Counted from the stretch's first letter, positions 33,552 to 45,780 are shown. The stretch: DNA of 64,000 nucleotides from Stemphylium vesicarium (GCA_004380135.1 QXCR01000015.1:124001-188000), one strand, 5' to 3'. The notes: generated by a model from the sequence alone, not told the origin. Program-made: numbers and translations.

Positions 33552-35536
33552 ATGCCCAAAACAGACGTTTTGATAGCTGGCTCCGGCTCCGCAGGCATCT
33601 TTGCAGCTACATGGCTGACCATCTACGGCATTCCCTTTACGATGCTCGAGCGGCGCCCAGGGCCTCTTGAGATCGGCCAAGCAGATGGTGTACAAGTGCG
33701 TACAGTAGAGATCTACGAGTCTTTTGGTTTGTCAGAAGATTTGTTGCGAGAAGCCTACCATATTTTGGAAGTCTGCTTTTGGGGTGTAGATGAAGAACCC
33801 GGAAGCAAGCAAGGCGGCATCAAGAGGAAGAGCAGAACCATCGACACGGAAAAGGAGTTGAGCCATCTGCCGCATGTTATTCTAAACCAGGCCCGGATCA
33901 ACGGTCTGATGCTGGGGAAGATGGAAAGCATACTGAAAGGACAGGGAAGGTGGGAGGAGGGGACGAGCAACGGCATAGAGTACGGATGGGCCGTCAAGAA
34001 CCTGAGAATCGATGAGAGCAAGAAGGACGACCCGAACGCACACTGTGTCAAGGTGACTGCCGAGAAGGACGGAAAGGAGAATGTTTGGGAAGCAAAGTAC
34101 GTCCTAGGCTGCGACGGCGCGCATTCTACAATCCGCAAGGCCCTCGACATCCGCATGCTCGGCGACACTTCGGACAGTGTCTGGGGCGTAATGGACATCT
34201 ACCCTCTCACAAACTTTCCTGACATTCGACGCAAATGCACGATTCACAGCAAGTCTGGAAACCTGATCATCATACCGCGCGAAGGAGGCCAACTAGCACG
34301 CTTCTACATCCAACTGCCCGCCGGCGTCCAACCCAAAGAAGTCAAGCTAGAAGATCTGCAAGCCCAAGCTAGGCAGATCTTCGCGCCATACACAATGGAC
34401 TTCGCGGACGTCTTTTGGTGGAGCGCCTATAGCATTGGCCAACGCTTAGCATCTGCGTTCCATGCTTCCAACCGTGTCTTCCTGACGGGCGATGCATGCC
34501 ACACTCATTCGCCCAAAGCTGGCCAGGGCATGAATGTCTCCCTTCAAGACGGCTACAACATCGGCTGGAAGCTCGGTTCCGTACTCTCCGGTCTTTCCCC
34601 TCCCTCCCTGATCCAAACCTACGTCACAGAACGCAGCAAGACAGCAGCGGACCTTATAACTTTCGACAAGGAGTTAGCGAAGCTGTTTACCAGGGAGGAG
34701 AAATACGACGGCGAGTTTGCAGATCACTTTACCAAGAGCGGAAAGTATATGGCGGGCTTTACGGCGAGGTATGAAGACCCGCTTCTCACGCAGGTGGTGG
34801 AGCCAGAGAAGAGTGGGGCCAAGGCTGTGACGGTCGGCATGAGGTTTCCCAGTGCGCAGGTCATACGATTTTGCGATTGCAAGGCCGTGCAGTTGCAGAG
34901 CGTGATGAGGAGTGATGGGAGGTGGAGGGTTGTGGTATTTGCCGGTGATCTTAATCAGTCGGCGCTGCAGGCGCGTCTGCAAAATGTATGTTGCGCCGCC
35001 CTGCACTCTACGTAACCCATGTTGACACGTAGTAGCTTTCCAACGCCCTTGAGGCTGTTGCACGCCGCTACACGCCCGCATCGAAACACCTTGACAGTGT
35101 CATCGAGCCCATACTTGTGATGAGCAGCAAGTTCAAAGACACGAAGCAAGAGCGTATACCCGATTATTTCTGGCCGCCAAGTGGGCGATGGGGCATTAGA
35201 GGTACATTCAGGCTACGGACTATCACTATGTGCAATACTAACAGTCGCTCTAGATCTACACAAATCCTACGTCGACGACGATCACTACAACTCTGGCCAC
35301 GGTCATGCGTTCGAGAAGTACGGCGTAGACCCCGGCGTCGGTGCAGTGATCATCGTCAGACCAGATCAATGTACGTCCCTCAGCATGGAATCCTACTGCT
35401 GCGAAAGAACGATTGCTAACAAGATGCAGACGTGTCGAAAGTCACGACTCTCGAGGGCTTTGACGGTATCGCAAACTTCTTCAACGGGTTCTTGATCCCG
35501 CAGGCGTCTAAGACCAACGCAACCGCGCGGCTATGA
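33552..35536 (+). CDS. FAD-dependent monooxygenase, phenol 2-monooxygenase type
   Basis: Four exons, 33552-34985, 35036-35201, 35254-35370 and 35430-35536, give 607 residues. The N-terminus MPKTDVLIAGSGSAGIFAAT has the FAD GxGxxG fold. GCDGAHSTIRKALD is the DG motif, and FLTGDACHTHSPKAGQGMN is the FAD-ribityl GD motif. A C-terminal thioredoxin-like dimerisation domain follows (VIIVRPDQ, YVSKVTTLEGFDGIANFFNG). This order is that of phenol hydroxylases, which ortho-hydroxylate phenols with NADPH and O2. The substrate is unknown. An in-frame ATG lies at 33504, but 33552 starts the flavin fold directly. Confidence 0.9.
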
Positions 35537-38033
35537 GCAGCATCGGAGGAATGACGATCACCGCCACAGCACGTCGCGTGACCGCAGTCTCATTGGTTTC
35601 CTTCCATGTCACGTGTCAAGCTGTCGGGTATCTATGCTGCTCTGTTGGTCCATGGCCTTCTTCCATCTCAATGCACATGAAATATTCCGCCAAAAGGCAT
35701 TTTGTAAAAGGCTTCGACCTGAGAACCATGGCTTCTTTCTCTCTCGGTATCGCAAAAACTGCAGCCTGGTTTCGATGTAGTATCTCCTCATTTGAAAAGC
35801 TGCAACGTGTCGGTTCATGTTTTGGTGTCGGGCCACTCGTTTCCTAAACCCAAAACATTTGAAATCCAGAGTCCCACTTATTATGGCGTTCCCGCTTATG
35901 TCCCTGGGAGAAAACAAATCTCGCGTCTGTCCGTACATGTTTGTTTTCTCGTAAAACCCACATCTGAAATGTTCATCTTTCAAAAACTCTCCAAATTCCA
36001 ACACATGTCTTCTCCACCCCTATGCCGAAAAAAAAAGATTACGATATCCTGGCGCATACGCCTCCTCTTTCTGAAATTCAACATACTCAACTACCTGTTT
36101 CGGACTCGCGGGCGCAAAAAAATGCATATTACCAGGCGCAACGAAATTAGATCACATCATACGACATGTGGTCGCCCGATACCACACATATTTAATAAAA
36201 AGAATCATCGAAATTTCCAATGCCGTTGGATACTGTCAGCCACAGTGTGGGCCTTAGGGTATATGACCCAGGTTCTATCCCATCTCTCATTCACTCACAG
36301 GCTAGTAGGTACAAGGCTTAGCGCCCACAGCGCTAGCCTGCAGAGATATAGATCTCAGTTATCGTAGCACAATATACAACACGATTCACCACATGTTCTA
36401 TCCCAGTGCCACTGGCAGATACAAAGCCTCGCTATCCTACCTTAAAATCAAACATCTACTATCTATGGCTGCGGCTATCTCGCTGCCGAGTCGAAAAGCT
36501 TGTGAATATACCACCTCGCCGCCACTCTTCCTCTCTTCTTATCCTCACATCCACTTCTTACTTTTTGTATAAACTCAAAATCCATGTGGCCGCTAAGATA
36601 TGTCCTGTCTTCCTCTCTGCCTACAAAAGATTTCCGAAACGCCATGATCGAGCGGTCTGTTCTGCTGAGGATTAAAAAAACCATACCCAGAAAGAATGTC
36701 TTTTGGAAAGAACATCCGCCCTCTTGTTTCTTGAAAAAGCAAATTCCACTTGGCGTATGACTCCGCTTTCTCTAAAAAGATTTTCAATCGTCTTACTTCT
36801 CTCTGCGTCTGCTGCGATAAAAACATTATTTGAACGCATAGCATGGTGTTCGCGATCTCGAAAACCGGCTCACGACCATACGCATGGTTCTCGCTGGGGG
36901 GGGAGGCATAATTAGAGTTTATATACTGTCTCTAAAGAAAAACAGATAGAAGACATATGTTTTTTCCTGGCTCTTTCCCTTGTCAAAGAAACATGCAACG
37001 CAATATATTATGTGCGAACCTCCGGCACTCTATCTATATCCCAGCTCCATACCACTTCACTTGCGCATACCGAACTAGATAGACCAAAAAAGTCTCAACC
37101 AACGTTCGATGTGTCTTTCGCTTTTTTCCGCGTTAGGTTAGCACGCGGTCGCTAGCTGTTGTGCTCTATAAAAGGGCTTCCTCCGCATCCCTTCTCTTGC
37201 TGTACCTTCATTCCACATGCGAAGTTCCCTAAATAAACAAGCGAATAGTGCGAGACATGTTCTCGTGGAAATTTTTGGACGAAATGTGGAGAATCTGCAT
37301 TTCGTCTTTTCCTCTTTTCTGCTGAATATTCTTCTTCTAGAGCTCTAAAGTCGAAAACTACGACTATATGTTGGTCTTTCTCCCTAAATCCAGTTAAGAA
37401 CGTTTCTATGTTTTTCGTTTTTGGGTCGACGCAACAGGATGAGGATGATACTTGGCCCCTGCGCTATGAATCCTTCGCAGGAGACACTTCTTCTTAATAT
37501 TTCCTTAAGTTCAGATTACTAGAGCAAAAATGTATATACTCGATGTCTTCCTTCCCGGTCTGCTCGAAAACAAAGCAATTACTGTGCCATCGGGTGGTGC
37601 CGGGTGCAACAAAAAGAAAACTAAGCTAAGGGATTTTATGGAAAAAGCTTGCACAGAAATCAATATGAAGCGGCCCATTCTGTGTAAAAATATCTGACAT
37701 GAAAACTTGACTGTTACGTATTGTAGACAAGACCGGGCAAAGAAAAGACACGTTTGCATTTCCTCGAAAAAGCGCACATATGCCATTGAATTCAACGGGG
37801 ATGATGAGAATGACTTTACTTGCCTCAAAGTTAAGCTGCAAAGCCGCTCGCGCGAAAACGATGATAACTGCACACATGTTTGGCAGCTACAATTCAGAAT
37901 CACCACCGCATACAAAAGTGACACACAACAAACACTATGCAAAATTCCATAGGATAATAGTTCAATTAATGCATGTACTACATCTGATCCATCCCCTCCC
38001 TCGAGGCCGTATTTCCCAGAAAGAAGAATCGTT
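35537..38033. other. long gene-poor region
   Basis: About 2.5 kb of lower-GC sequence with many T-, A- and pyrimidine-rich runs. No frame shows a domain, a signal peptide or a plausible exon chain. No repeat boundary is visible. Confidence 0.5.
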
Positions 38034-38324
38034 CTAGTTCTCAGTAATAAGGCAGCCTCCAAGAATGCCACCAGCCTGGGCAAAAGCCGACTGAGGGCAC
38101 CCGGTGCAGCCACCAACATACTGGTTGGAAGCAAGTTGGGGAGCCACGGAGTGCTCGCACTTGTAGACCTCGAGGCAGAATCGAGAGAAGTATGTCGCAC
38201 CAAGTGCTTCAGTGGCGGGTGTTTGGCCAATCCCAGTTTTGCAGATAAGGGTGGCGTATTCGGTCCGCTGGGCGAAAGCAGGCATGGCGCAGGCCAGAGC
38301 GGTGGCGATGAGAGTGAGCTTCAT
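38034..38324 (-). CDS. small secreted cysteine-rich protein (96 aa)
   Basis: The ATG at 38324 opens a signal peptide MKLTLIATALACAMPAFA. The mature protein is about 78 residues with six cysteines (LICKTG, SRFCLEVYKC, GGCTGCPQ, GGCLITEN). There is no intron. An in-frame upstream ATG (38363) would place a polar stretch before the signal, so 38324 is preferred. No family is recognised. The size and cysteines fit effector-like proteins; the role is inference. Confidence 0.75.
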   Translation of the reverse strand: MKLTLIATALACAMPAFAQRTEYATLICKTGIGQTPATEALGATYFSRFCLEVYKCEHSVAPQLASNQYVGGCTGCPQSAFAQAGGILGGCLITEN

Positions 38325-39696
38325 ATTCTGCTGGGTATTAGTATTTGGGTAGGTATAAATCAACAGAATCGGAGGATGACGCGCTGGTTGGATTTGCTGG
38401 ATCGAAATCGAGTTTTTGGTTTGGTGTGAATGTCGGGTTTGGAGGTATGATGTAGAAGCGGATGTGATGTTCTTGGATGATGATACTATTTTGTAAGAAC
38501 GAGACCAGACTTTATATACATTTCTTGTTCCTTCTTTCTCGTTGACATTATCTCAGTGACTTGGTGATATCTACGCTCATAATTCTAAAGCGGGTCTCTG
38601 CTTACTGGGCTCGTATTCGCCCGGGTCCGTGTTATTCCAGCTAGTGGCCAGTCTGATCTAGAGTAGGCGAAGATTTCTACGATCATCCTTCTGGCCCACT
38701 GGCGTGGTTGTTCTGCTGAAGCATACAGCAGCATCCAAAACTTCCTGGACTATCGTGGCCTAGAGCCTTCTAAACTGCTGCAATCCAACAAAGACGTTCG
38801 CATTGTGACCTTTCCTTCGTGCATCGATATATCCCTTTGCTGCCTGGATTTGCACAAAAATGTTCCATAGAATATTCGCATCATCAGCTTTCTGATGCTG
38901 CCAAGCAATCTGAGAAGAGTGGCCTAGCGGCTTACCACGCCAAGCCGGCCCTTTTTGAATGAATGTTTCTTAGTCATAACGAGAGAGACAGTATCCTGTA
39001 TTGCATTCGAGCTCGCACAAAATTACAACAGTCTAAGCTCGTGTTTGCTGTCGTTTAGAAGAATTGGCTACTTTGATCAATAGCAGCTAGTGTAATTGAT
39101 AGTGCTTAGTGTGGATTGCAGCAGCCGGCTCAATTAACAGTTGTCGGAAGGATTAATAACTGCCGAGGGGATGTACTAGGGCTTACTAACCCCATTATCA
39201 CTAGATAGAGTAGTTTTTCCGAGCTCTTAGTCTACACATGAGTCGAGTAATCATTTTAATACTTCATAGACGACTGCTAGACGTACGCATAGGGCAGACC
39301 GCCAATTTTCAGGTCCGAAGTCTGAGCGGTAAGCAGAGCGAAGTGCGTTAGTACCATGTGACCGGAGCATCATTCACCCTCGAGAGACGTCTGACCGAGT
39401 CTTAGCGTCTATTATCTGGCGTGCGTGCGGATCCTGACGTGGGGCAACGCTTTCACTATGTAAGTGCTGTTCCCAAGCACGTGATTTCAAAATATGCGGC
39501 TGTATAGTCTTAGCGGCTATTTGTGATCAGAAGAGGCCATGGAAAGAGTCTAGTGTTAAAGGAGGGTCGTTAGTGAAGCTTTCGAGGGCAGTATAAAGAT
39601 GGAACAGATCCCTCGATAGGAAAGCATCTCTCATCAAGACACACTCACATTACCTTACCTTCTCCCCTTCAACCCACCACTCCCACCTCTTTCAAG
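38325..39696. other. intergenic between two secreted-protein genes
   Basis: About 1.4 kb, AT-rich in its middle. It holds the short repeat at 39414-39452. No gene is seen. Confidence 0.45.
39414..39452 (+). repeat. short dispersed repeat, copy 2
   Basis: It resembles 5981-6021 over about 40 bp with a few substitutions and a 2-base gap. Confidence 0.4.
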
Positions 39697-40317
39697 ATGC
39701 AGCTCCAAGCTTCCCTTACGGCCCTCACGCTTTCCAGCATATTTGCTGCAACGCACGCTTTGGCTACCGAGCCAGCCGGTGTTTCCAACCTGGCAGTCTC
39801 TCTCGGGGTTTCCATCGACGAAATCACGAGCCTGAGCGACAACACCGATCTCACCACTTTCAACATCTCCGCCTGGGCTCATACTGCAGCCGCAAACGAC
39901 TGGCATGAGGATGACAAAGCAGCGTTCCTCGAGGACTGCAAGTCCATTGTCCACGATGCTCTCGACGAACCCAAGTACGACACTCGGTCTCTGGACAAAC
40001 GCGCAACGGGACTCAACAGCCCTGCCGCGAGAGCCCAGGTTCAGCAAAGGGTCGACGAGGCCAGGACTCAACGCGATGGTTCCTCTCGTCGCAAGCTTCT
40101 TCAGTGCAACTCTGGAACTCAGGCAAAGTGCACCAGGTGCGCTGGATCTTGCTCGCTCATTTACGTTGGATCGACTGGCGGTTGCTCAGCAGTCGCTCTT
40201 GGAGCGGAAACCCTAACCAGCGGTCTTGCTACTCCTGCTGTTCTTATAGCCCTTGGTAGCTGCCTTGCGGTTGCTAGCGGCCAATACTGGCAGTGCATCG
40301 AGAACTGCATCGGCTGA
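39697..40317 (+). CDS. secreted protein with Kex2-like site and Cys-rich C-terminus
   Basis: A single-exon protein of 206 residues. The signal peptide is MQLQASLTALTLSSIFAATH. A pro-region of about 80 residues with one cysteine follows and ends at a dibasic SLDKR site (residues 98-102). The mature C-terminal part has eight cysteines (LLQCNSGTQAKCTRCAGSC, GGCSAV, GSCLAV, YWQCIENCIG) and a hydrophobic Ala/Leu-rich stretch. The pattern of pro-region, KR and even-Cys domain is common among secreted fungal peptides and effectors. No specific family is recognised. Confidence 0.8.
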   Translation: MQLQASLTALTLSSIFAATHALATEPAGVSNLAVSLGVSIDEITSLSDNTDLTTFNISAWAHTAAANDWHEDDKAAFLEDCKSIVHDALDEPKYDTRSLDKRATGLNSPAARAQVQQRVDEARTQRDGSSRRKLLQCNSGTQAKCTRCAGSCSLIYVGSTGGCSAVALGAETLTSGLATPAVLIALGSCLAVASGQYWQCIENCIG

Positions 40318-40761
40318 TTTACAGTCGTTGCCGATGGAGATTACTGAAGCTGTATCTAGTGGTGTATCGGAGGAAGATGGTTGTTACCCCTGAGCACCCT
40401 TGCAACCCAACCCATACTTGGCTTTCCTGTACTCCCCCCTCCTTTATATTTAATTATTTACAATAATATTCGTCTATGTACACGCTGTTTAGCCAAGCTG
40501 TCTGTCTTCGCCTGTTCTTTTTGTGCTTATCTATATATCCGTGACCGTGTGGCGGACACAATGAGTGAGGGCCTGGATGAAGTCGATAGATGTGTAGCGC
40601 GTGATTGAGCATATTTGTTTGTAAAACCAGGGCGCAGTGTGGCGCATAGATAGTGGTTCAGCCTAGCCCTCCTCCCTACAATATCAGTATCAGTAACGCC
40701 GGCAGATACAGCCAGGCCATTCCTCTCCCATCAGAACTCACTCTCCCCCAAGAACCCGAGT
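40318..40761. other. intergenic
   Basis: 444 bp between convergent features. Nothing is recognised. Confidence 0.45.
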
Positions 40762-42936
40762 CTACAGCACACCCCTCTGCACAAACTCGACCGGAACATC
40801 CACACTTTTCGCCCTCAAATACTCACAAACATTCTTGCCAAGCGTATCATACGTACTACAAGCATCATAACCACGATCCAAATGATCGTGCAGCAAGAAG
40901 TGCACAGTCTACACATTGCGCATTTCGAAATGATCAATAGGCTTCCCTTTGTATTATTCCGGGCCCAATAGCTCTTTGATCTTGTCGACAGTAAGCAAGC
41001 TGCGCAGCCACTCCCACTCATCCGCACGGCGGACGAAAAACCCGACATTGGCGTCTGAGCACTTATCGCCCGAGCGGCCAAGGACAATGGAGCCGAGGGG
41101 AAGGCGCACGGTGGGACCGAAGTGTTCGAGGGGGATAGGCGACGCAGTTTCGTACGAGGGTTATTGGCGGGGGTATTCGCGGAAGGAAGGGGCGAGTGGG
41201 ATATCTATTATCTTCTTACCGTGTGAGAACCCCTGCGATGCTTCGCTAGCCCAAATACAATGCACGCGTTGCTGCATGGCAGACTGCGGGAGCAAAGAGG
41301 GATGGTATTCATAATATGGTTTCCCTTCCGCCTGGCGCACGTCGTTGCCTAGCGAAGCGCCAGGACACGACATGAGGAAGTTTACCATGAAGATACGGAA
41401 GAAGCCACGCGGATTGCGCATGCTGAGGAGTTCGCGGTCGCGGGATTGAGCGAAGACGCGGAAGTCGACCGTGGCGACGTCTTGGTTTCGCGCGTCGAGC
41501 GGGGATGTACCGTTTTGCATGAACTTGAGGACATCGAACTTCTAGATGAGGTCTGCACCGAGCTCGTATCTGATTTGCTCTTCGATCCATTCGCACTTTT
41601 CTGGGATATGGAAGCCCACTAGGTAGATGTGGTACTCGGCTTACCAGCCTGCGAAGCCTGTGATGCCCACTTTGGTGGTTGGTGGAGGTGGAAGGCCCGT
41701 TACACCTGAGACTTTGACTTGATCTTCGCCGATCTGCTCGATTTTGATGTTTCTCAGATCGGCAGTGACGTCGCAATTGTAGTGCAGCGGGTCTTGAATC
41801 TCGTAGAGAAGCTGAGATGTGACTGAGACGCCGGTCATACAGCCGCCGGTATCCTCCTTGTACATTACTCCCTCTCCCTTGTGGTCGATGGAACATATAG
41901 GGAAGCCAATGTTTATGTGCTTTCTTTGAGCCAGCAGGCTACGAAATTCAGAGCCGTACCCACCAGATACGTAGGGTGCACATTCTAGCAAATGACCTGC
42001 ACGTATTAGCAGAGGCTTAAGGCCCTCACTAAAACCACTCACCAATGACCAAAGAACCAGCCAACTCATCAAACTGATCGCTTGTCCACTCATGCCGCCA
42101 CGCAGCGGCACCAATGATGGGAGAAGCATCCGATACGCGTCCAGCAACGACAATGTCGGCACCTTCAGCCAGGGCTCTAGCAATACCCAAACCACCAAGG
42201 TAGCACTGGGCGCATACCGGCTCAAGTCCCCATTCTGCCACAGACTTGTTATGCATGATACTCTTGAACACCTCGTCTTTGTTCAGCATACTATTTACAG
42301 TTCCTGTACCGTCGTCGCCTTCGATCCAAGCTACCTTCAACGGGTACCCGGCTTCTGTTACAGTGTAAGCAGTGAGAGAAGGGTACCATACAAAAGTAGA
42401 TGTCTCGTTGTGCGTCTATTTAGCTGTCGTGGTAGCCTTATACAGGGCTATTACGATGGTCTGTTTACATGACGTATCGATGATCGCGATAGGTCCAGCA
42501 GGTGCTGCTCAAGAGTAGGAGGAACCAACTCTCCACCACGTGACACACCGGACGTCCTCACCCCATGAACCTTCACAGCTTCCTTGCAGGTCTTATCCAC
42601 ATGCTGTGCAAGCAGCTCCGGTTCTGACGCGCCCGCATTGACGCAGAACTTGATGCTGCGAGTGGCTACATCTTTGATCGCAGGTGTAAAGCAGTCCATG
42701 AAGTTTTCCGCAAACATGGCACAGTTGAGCTTTTCCTCGAACAAGCGAGCTTCGAGCATCTGCTCCTTGTTGCGGAGCTTCCCAGTCCCGTGCATCGTCA
42801 TGGTCATTTCCGAGAGCCAGTTTCCGACAATGACATAAACATCATCTTTTGCAAGGGATGCAATGGCTCGAACGCGGTCTGAAAAGCCTCCTGGGGCACC
42901 GCCCACACGGACGGGCCGGCGAATTGCTGGGGCCAT
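40762..42936 (-). pseudogene. AtuA/DUF1446-family (acyclic terpene utilisation) pseudogene
   Basis: The N-terminal part opens MAPAIRRPVRVGGAPGGFSD and has the family segment GNWLSEMTMTMHGTGK. The frame breaks at 42577 and resumes at 42355 with EAGYPLKVAWIEGDD. The break is a 222-bp LTR-like element, and without it the frame is exact. A 46-bp intron (41997-42042) then joins IG to HLLECAPYVSGG. The rest is one frame with five internal stops: TAA 41641, TAG 41542, TAA 41161, TAA 40954 and TAG 40909. The natural end follows VEFVQRGVL at 40762. The family holds acyclic-terpene catabolism proteins. This copy is dead. Confidence 0.85.
42356..42577 (+). mobile_element. solo-LTR-like element, copy 2
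   Basis: 222 bp that starts TGTTACAGTG and ends CTTCACA, flanked by the perfect 5-bp duplication GCTTC (42351-42355 and 42578-42582). It aligns with 22960-23175 over its whole length, including the shared block GGGCTATTACGATGGT and CATGACGTATCGATGATCGC. Confidence 0.87.
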
Positions 42937-43741
42937 GTCGGAGAAGTATTAGGGGATAGATTATAGTGAAAGTGATCTGTGGACGCTGGACGAAAGATAT
43001 CCAGAGGAAGCCATGAAAATAACCCCGTGCTTGGAAGGACTAATTTCCCCCCGGATGAGTCTCGCATACATGTTGGAGGTTGGGCGGCTGAACATATACG
43101 CACCCATAGCCGTAGTCATTCGTGGATGGCCAGGGCGAAGATGTACCCCACTTGAATCGGATAGCAGAGCCTAACCATTGATGGGCAGGATCAGGTGTGG
43201 TCTCCGCTCTGAGTTATCGGATCTGGCTTCCCGAGCATACGCGGAGCTCTTCGGTCGTTGCATCGCATCTGGAATGTGTGTCAAGCCCTTGAGTGTGGGT
43301 ACCAAGGTCTAGAACATGAGCTGAAGGTACGGCTGTCAACGGGTGCGACCATGGTCCCCACTCGACCCTATATCGTCGGAGGAACTTTCGAAGACATAAA
43401 ACACCTTTTGCGTCCGTATGTCGGACACGGAGTGATAAATCAAAGTATCTCTCTACCCAAAGACCGATCGGCCATGAATGCTGCTGAGAGCCGATCAATG
43501 TATAGGCCCGATGTCGCTGCAGGACCCTCCTCGTGGGTTGCTCACGAAATGACGCGTCAAGAAAACATACAAAAATCATCGAGGAAGCGCACTTTCAACG
43601 ATGGTGTCACTCACGACGTCGGCATCGCCTTCCGCCCTGCCGTGCCACAATCGCCTCAACCACGTGCCTTCGTGTTCGTCCTAAAAACACACTAACCACT
43701 CCACACCAGCCCCTAACCATTGACATCCCCGCATCTCCGCA
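42937..43741. other. divergent intergenic region
   Basis: 0.8 kb between the AtuA pseudogene and the F-box gene. Its frames are unsupported. It should carry the F-box gene promoter. Confidence 0.45.
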
Positions 43742-45221
43742 ATGTCGCAGTTGCGCGCCAAACAGCCCGTTACCGTCTCGTCCTCTTCCCCCTCAGACGA
43801 CTTCAGATCGCTCCCTTCGTACCTACGGCGTCATGTGGAACTCGGGTTCAACCAGGACGATGTTGCGGCGCTGCTTAGCTCCATCGACTCAAGCCAAGAT
43901 CGATCGTCTACGCCTAGGCTAGCGCACCTCCCCGCAGAGCTACTGCTGCAGATACTCGAGTACGTACCCATTGATCACGTTCTCGATTGGCGGTTAGTGT
44001 GTCGCGGCTTTCGCGATGCAATTGACGGACGGGTGCTGTACCACCATCTTCGCAGGACCGAGTTGGTAGGGTACATGGGATCACGACGATCGCGGCCCAT
44101 GGAAGTACTGGAAGACGAACACTACGAAAAGATAAATCTACTGGAGGCACGCTTTCAGCATTTGGAAAAGGCACAAGATGGGAGGCATGGATCAGAAGAG
44201 AAAAAGCCGGTATGGAGCGGCACGCACGCCATCTTTCGAATCGACGACAAGTGGTATCGCAATTTCCATACCATCGGCGGGGCATCATCGCGACAAGGAA
44301 ACACGATTGAAGACGCGGACACGCAATGGATAAATACGCTGGATCGTCTCGAGCTGCGCAGGCCAGAAGAAGGATTCGGCACACTACGCTGGTGCATCCG
44401 ACTCGACCACGCCGTCCTAGATCTCGACTTTCCCACAGAAACCGACCGCATACATTTCGACATCGACGTAAACCTGCACAGCGGCATCATACGCGTAGCC
44501 TGGAAAGACATGCTGGTCCGCTTCCTCAAGACGGAACGAGAACTACGCCTCATGCTGAACAGGGTAAGCCCTCGCCCTTACCCTTTCGGGTCCGCACACA
44601 TTGATGCGTAGAAAACGGGTCGACTAACTCTTATACCAGACTCGCGACTCAGACTACACATTCAGCCACACAGAAGACTGCCTCCGCGAACTCCGCCGCA
44701 CCCGCCTCTCCGCCTCTCTAAACCTAAACTCGAAAACCGACCGCCACATAAAGTGGTCTCTGAGCCTGTTACACCCCGTCTTCGCCCGCCCCGGTAAAGA
44801 ACACACCATGATGCTCGAGAACGTGGAGAATGACGCTACACACACCCTTCTCCTCCTGCGTCGCGCGGCCTCAATGTCCAGTCGGCAACTCGCCCACCTA
44901 GACACCCTTGCCGCTGACTTCCGCGCCATGGAGAACGAGTTGGGTGAGCTGGACGAGTCATTTGCAGAGTTTAAGGGTTACATGTCTATGCCCGGGTTTC
45001 AGATGAATATCCTGCTCCCGGCTATGATTGCGAATGCGGGGCATATACCCAAAAACCCAGTCGCGTGGACGGATGAGCTTAGGCTGAGGATCGAGTGTCA
45101 GGTTGAGCGGTGGAGAGGGCAGAAGGGCGTTGTGGAACAGATTAAAGCGCTATTGGAGGGGAGTAACGAGGCTATGGCTGTACCTGATGATAGCTTTGAC
45201 GAGCTGGGGAGTGACTTTTGA
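43742..45221 (+). CDS. F-box protein
   Basis: Two exons, 43742-44563 and 44640-45221, give 467 residues. The intron is 76 bp (GTAAGC, branch ACTAAC, CAG). After a 55-residue disordered start the F-box reads LAHLPAELLLQILEYVPIDH then VLDWRLVCRGFRDAIDGRVL. A long alpha/beta region follows, and the C-terminus contains helical pieces (DATHTLLLLRRAASMSSRQL). F-box proteins recruit substrates to SCF ubiquitin ligases. The target is unknown, and the C-terminal domain is not one I can name. Confidence 0.85.
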
Positions 45222-45289
45222 GTGTGGACGCGCTGGGACCGTCTCTGTTTCTATGTAAATACTTTGATTCTGAAGATATTCTTTATAAT

Positions 45290-45532
45290 TGTTGGAAGGC
45301 TCACTAGTGATGAAAGGAAATAACTATAAATGCATGCTGTCTTGGTAATAGGTTCGATTGTGGTGTTCTCTCTTCAAAGCTGTCTCTGCTATATAGGTTG
45401 TCGGATCCCCACGAACGTTGCTCGGCCTGGTTCGTACCAACCACGGTACACAGCTCTGTCCGTACCAGCGACGGTACATAGCTCTGTCCGTCCCAGCCAC
45501 GGTACACAGCTCTGGCTGTGACAATTCCCACA
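45290..45532 (-). repeat. copia LTR (3' LTR in element sense)
   Basis: 243 bp, plus-strand ends TGTTGGAAGG and TTCCCACA. It contains about three tandem copies of a ~28-bp unit around GGTACACAGCTCTGTCCGT. It differs from the other LTR at seven sites, all transitions. Confidence 0.95.
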
Positions 45533-45780
45533 CTGGAAGTCTTTTCTTTTTAACAGCAGTAAAGGAGACTACTTGTAGTCTACTATAGTTCCTGCGCGAT
45601 AATATTCTAGGTGGGCAGCCTATACGCTAAGTAAGCGCTAATTTAGCGTTGTGACGTCGTAGGCCTCTACACCTAGCCCTTAACTTAAACTATTAACTTA
45701 TTACTATTAATAAATTATTTAAGAGCGCGGTTTAGTGTTGCCTTTATAAAGGCGTCTATAGGATTATCTTTACTATTAAT

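Noticed and set aside
37511..38230. A leftward 239-residue frame overlapping the small secreted protein gene
   Set aside because: It overlaps the 96-residue secreted protein in another frame, has no signal peptide or domain, and its composition looks random.
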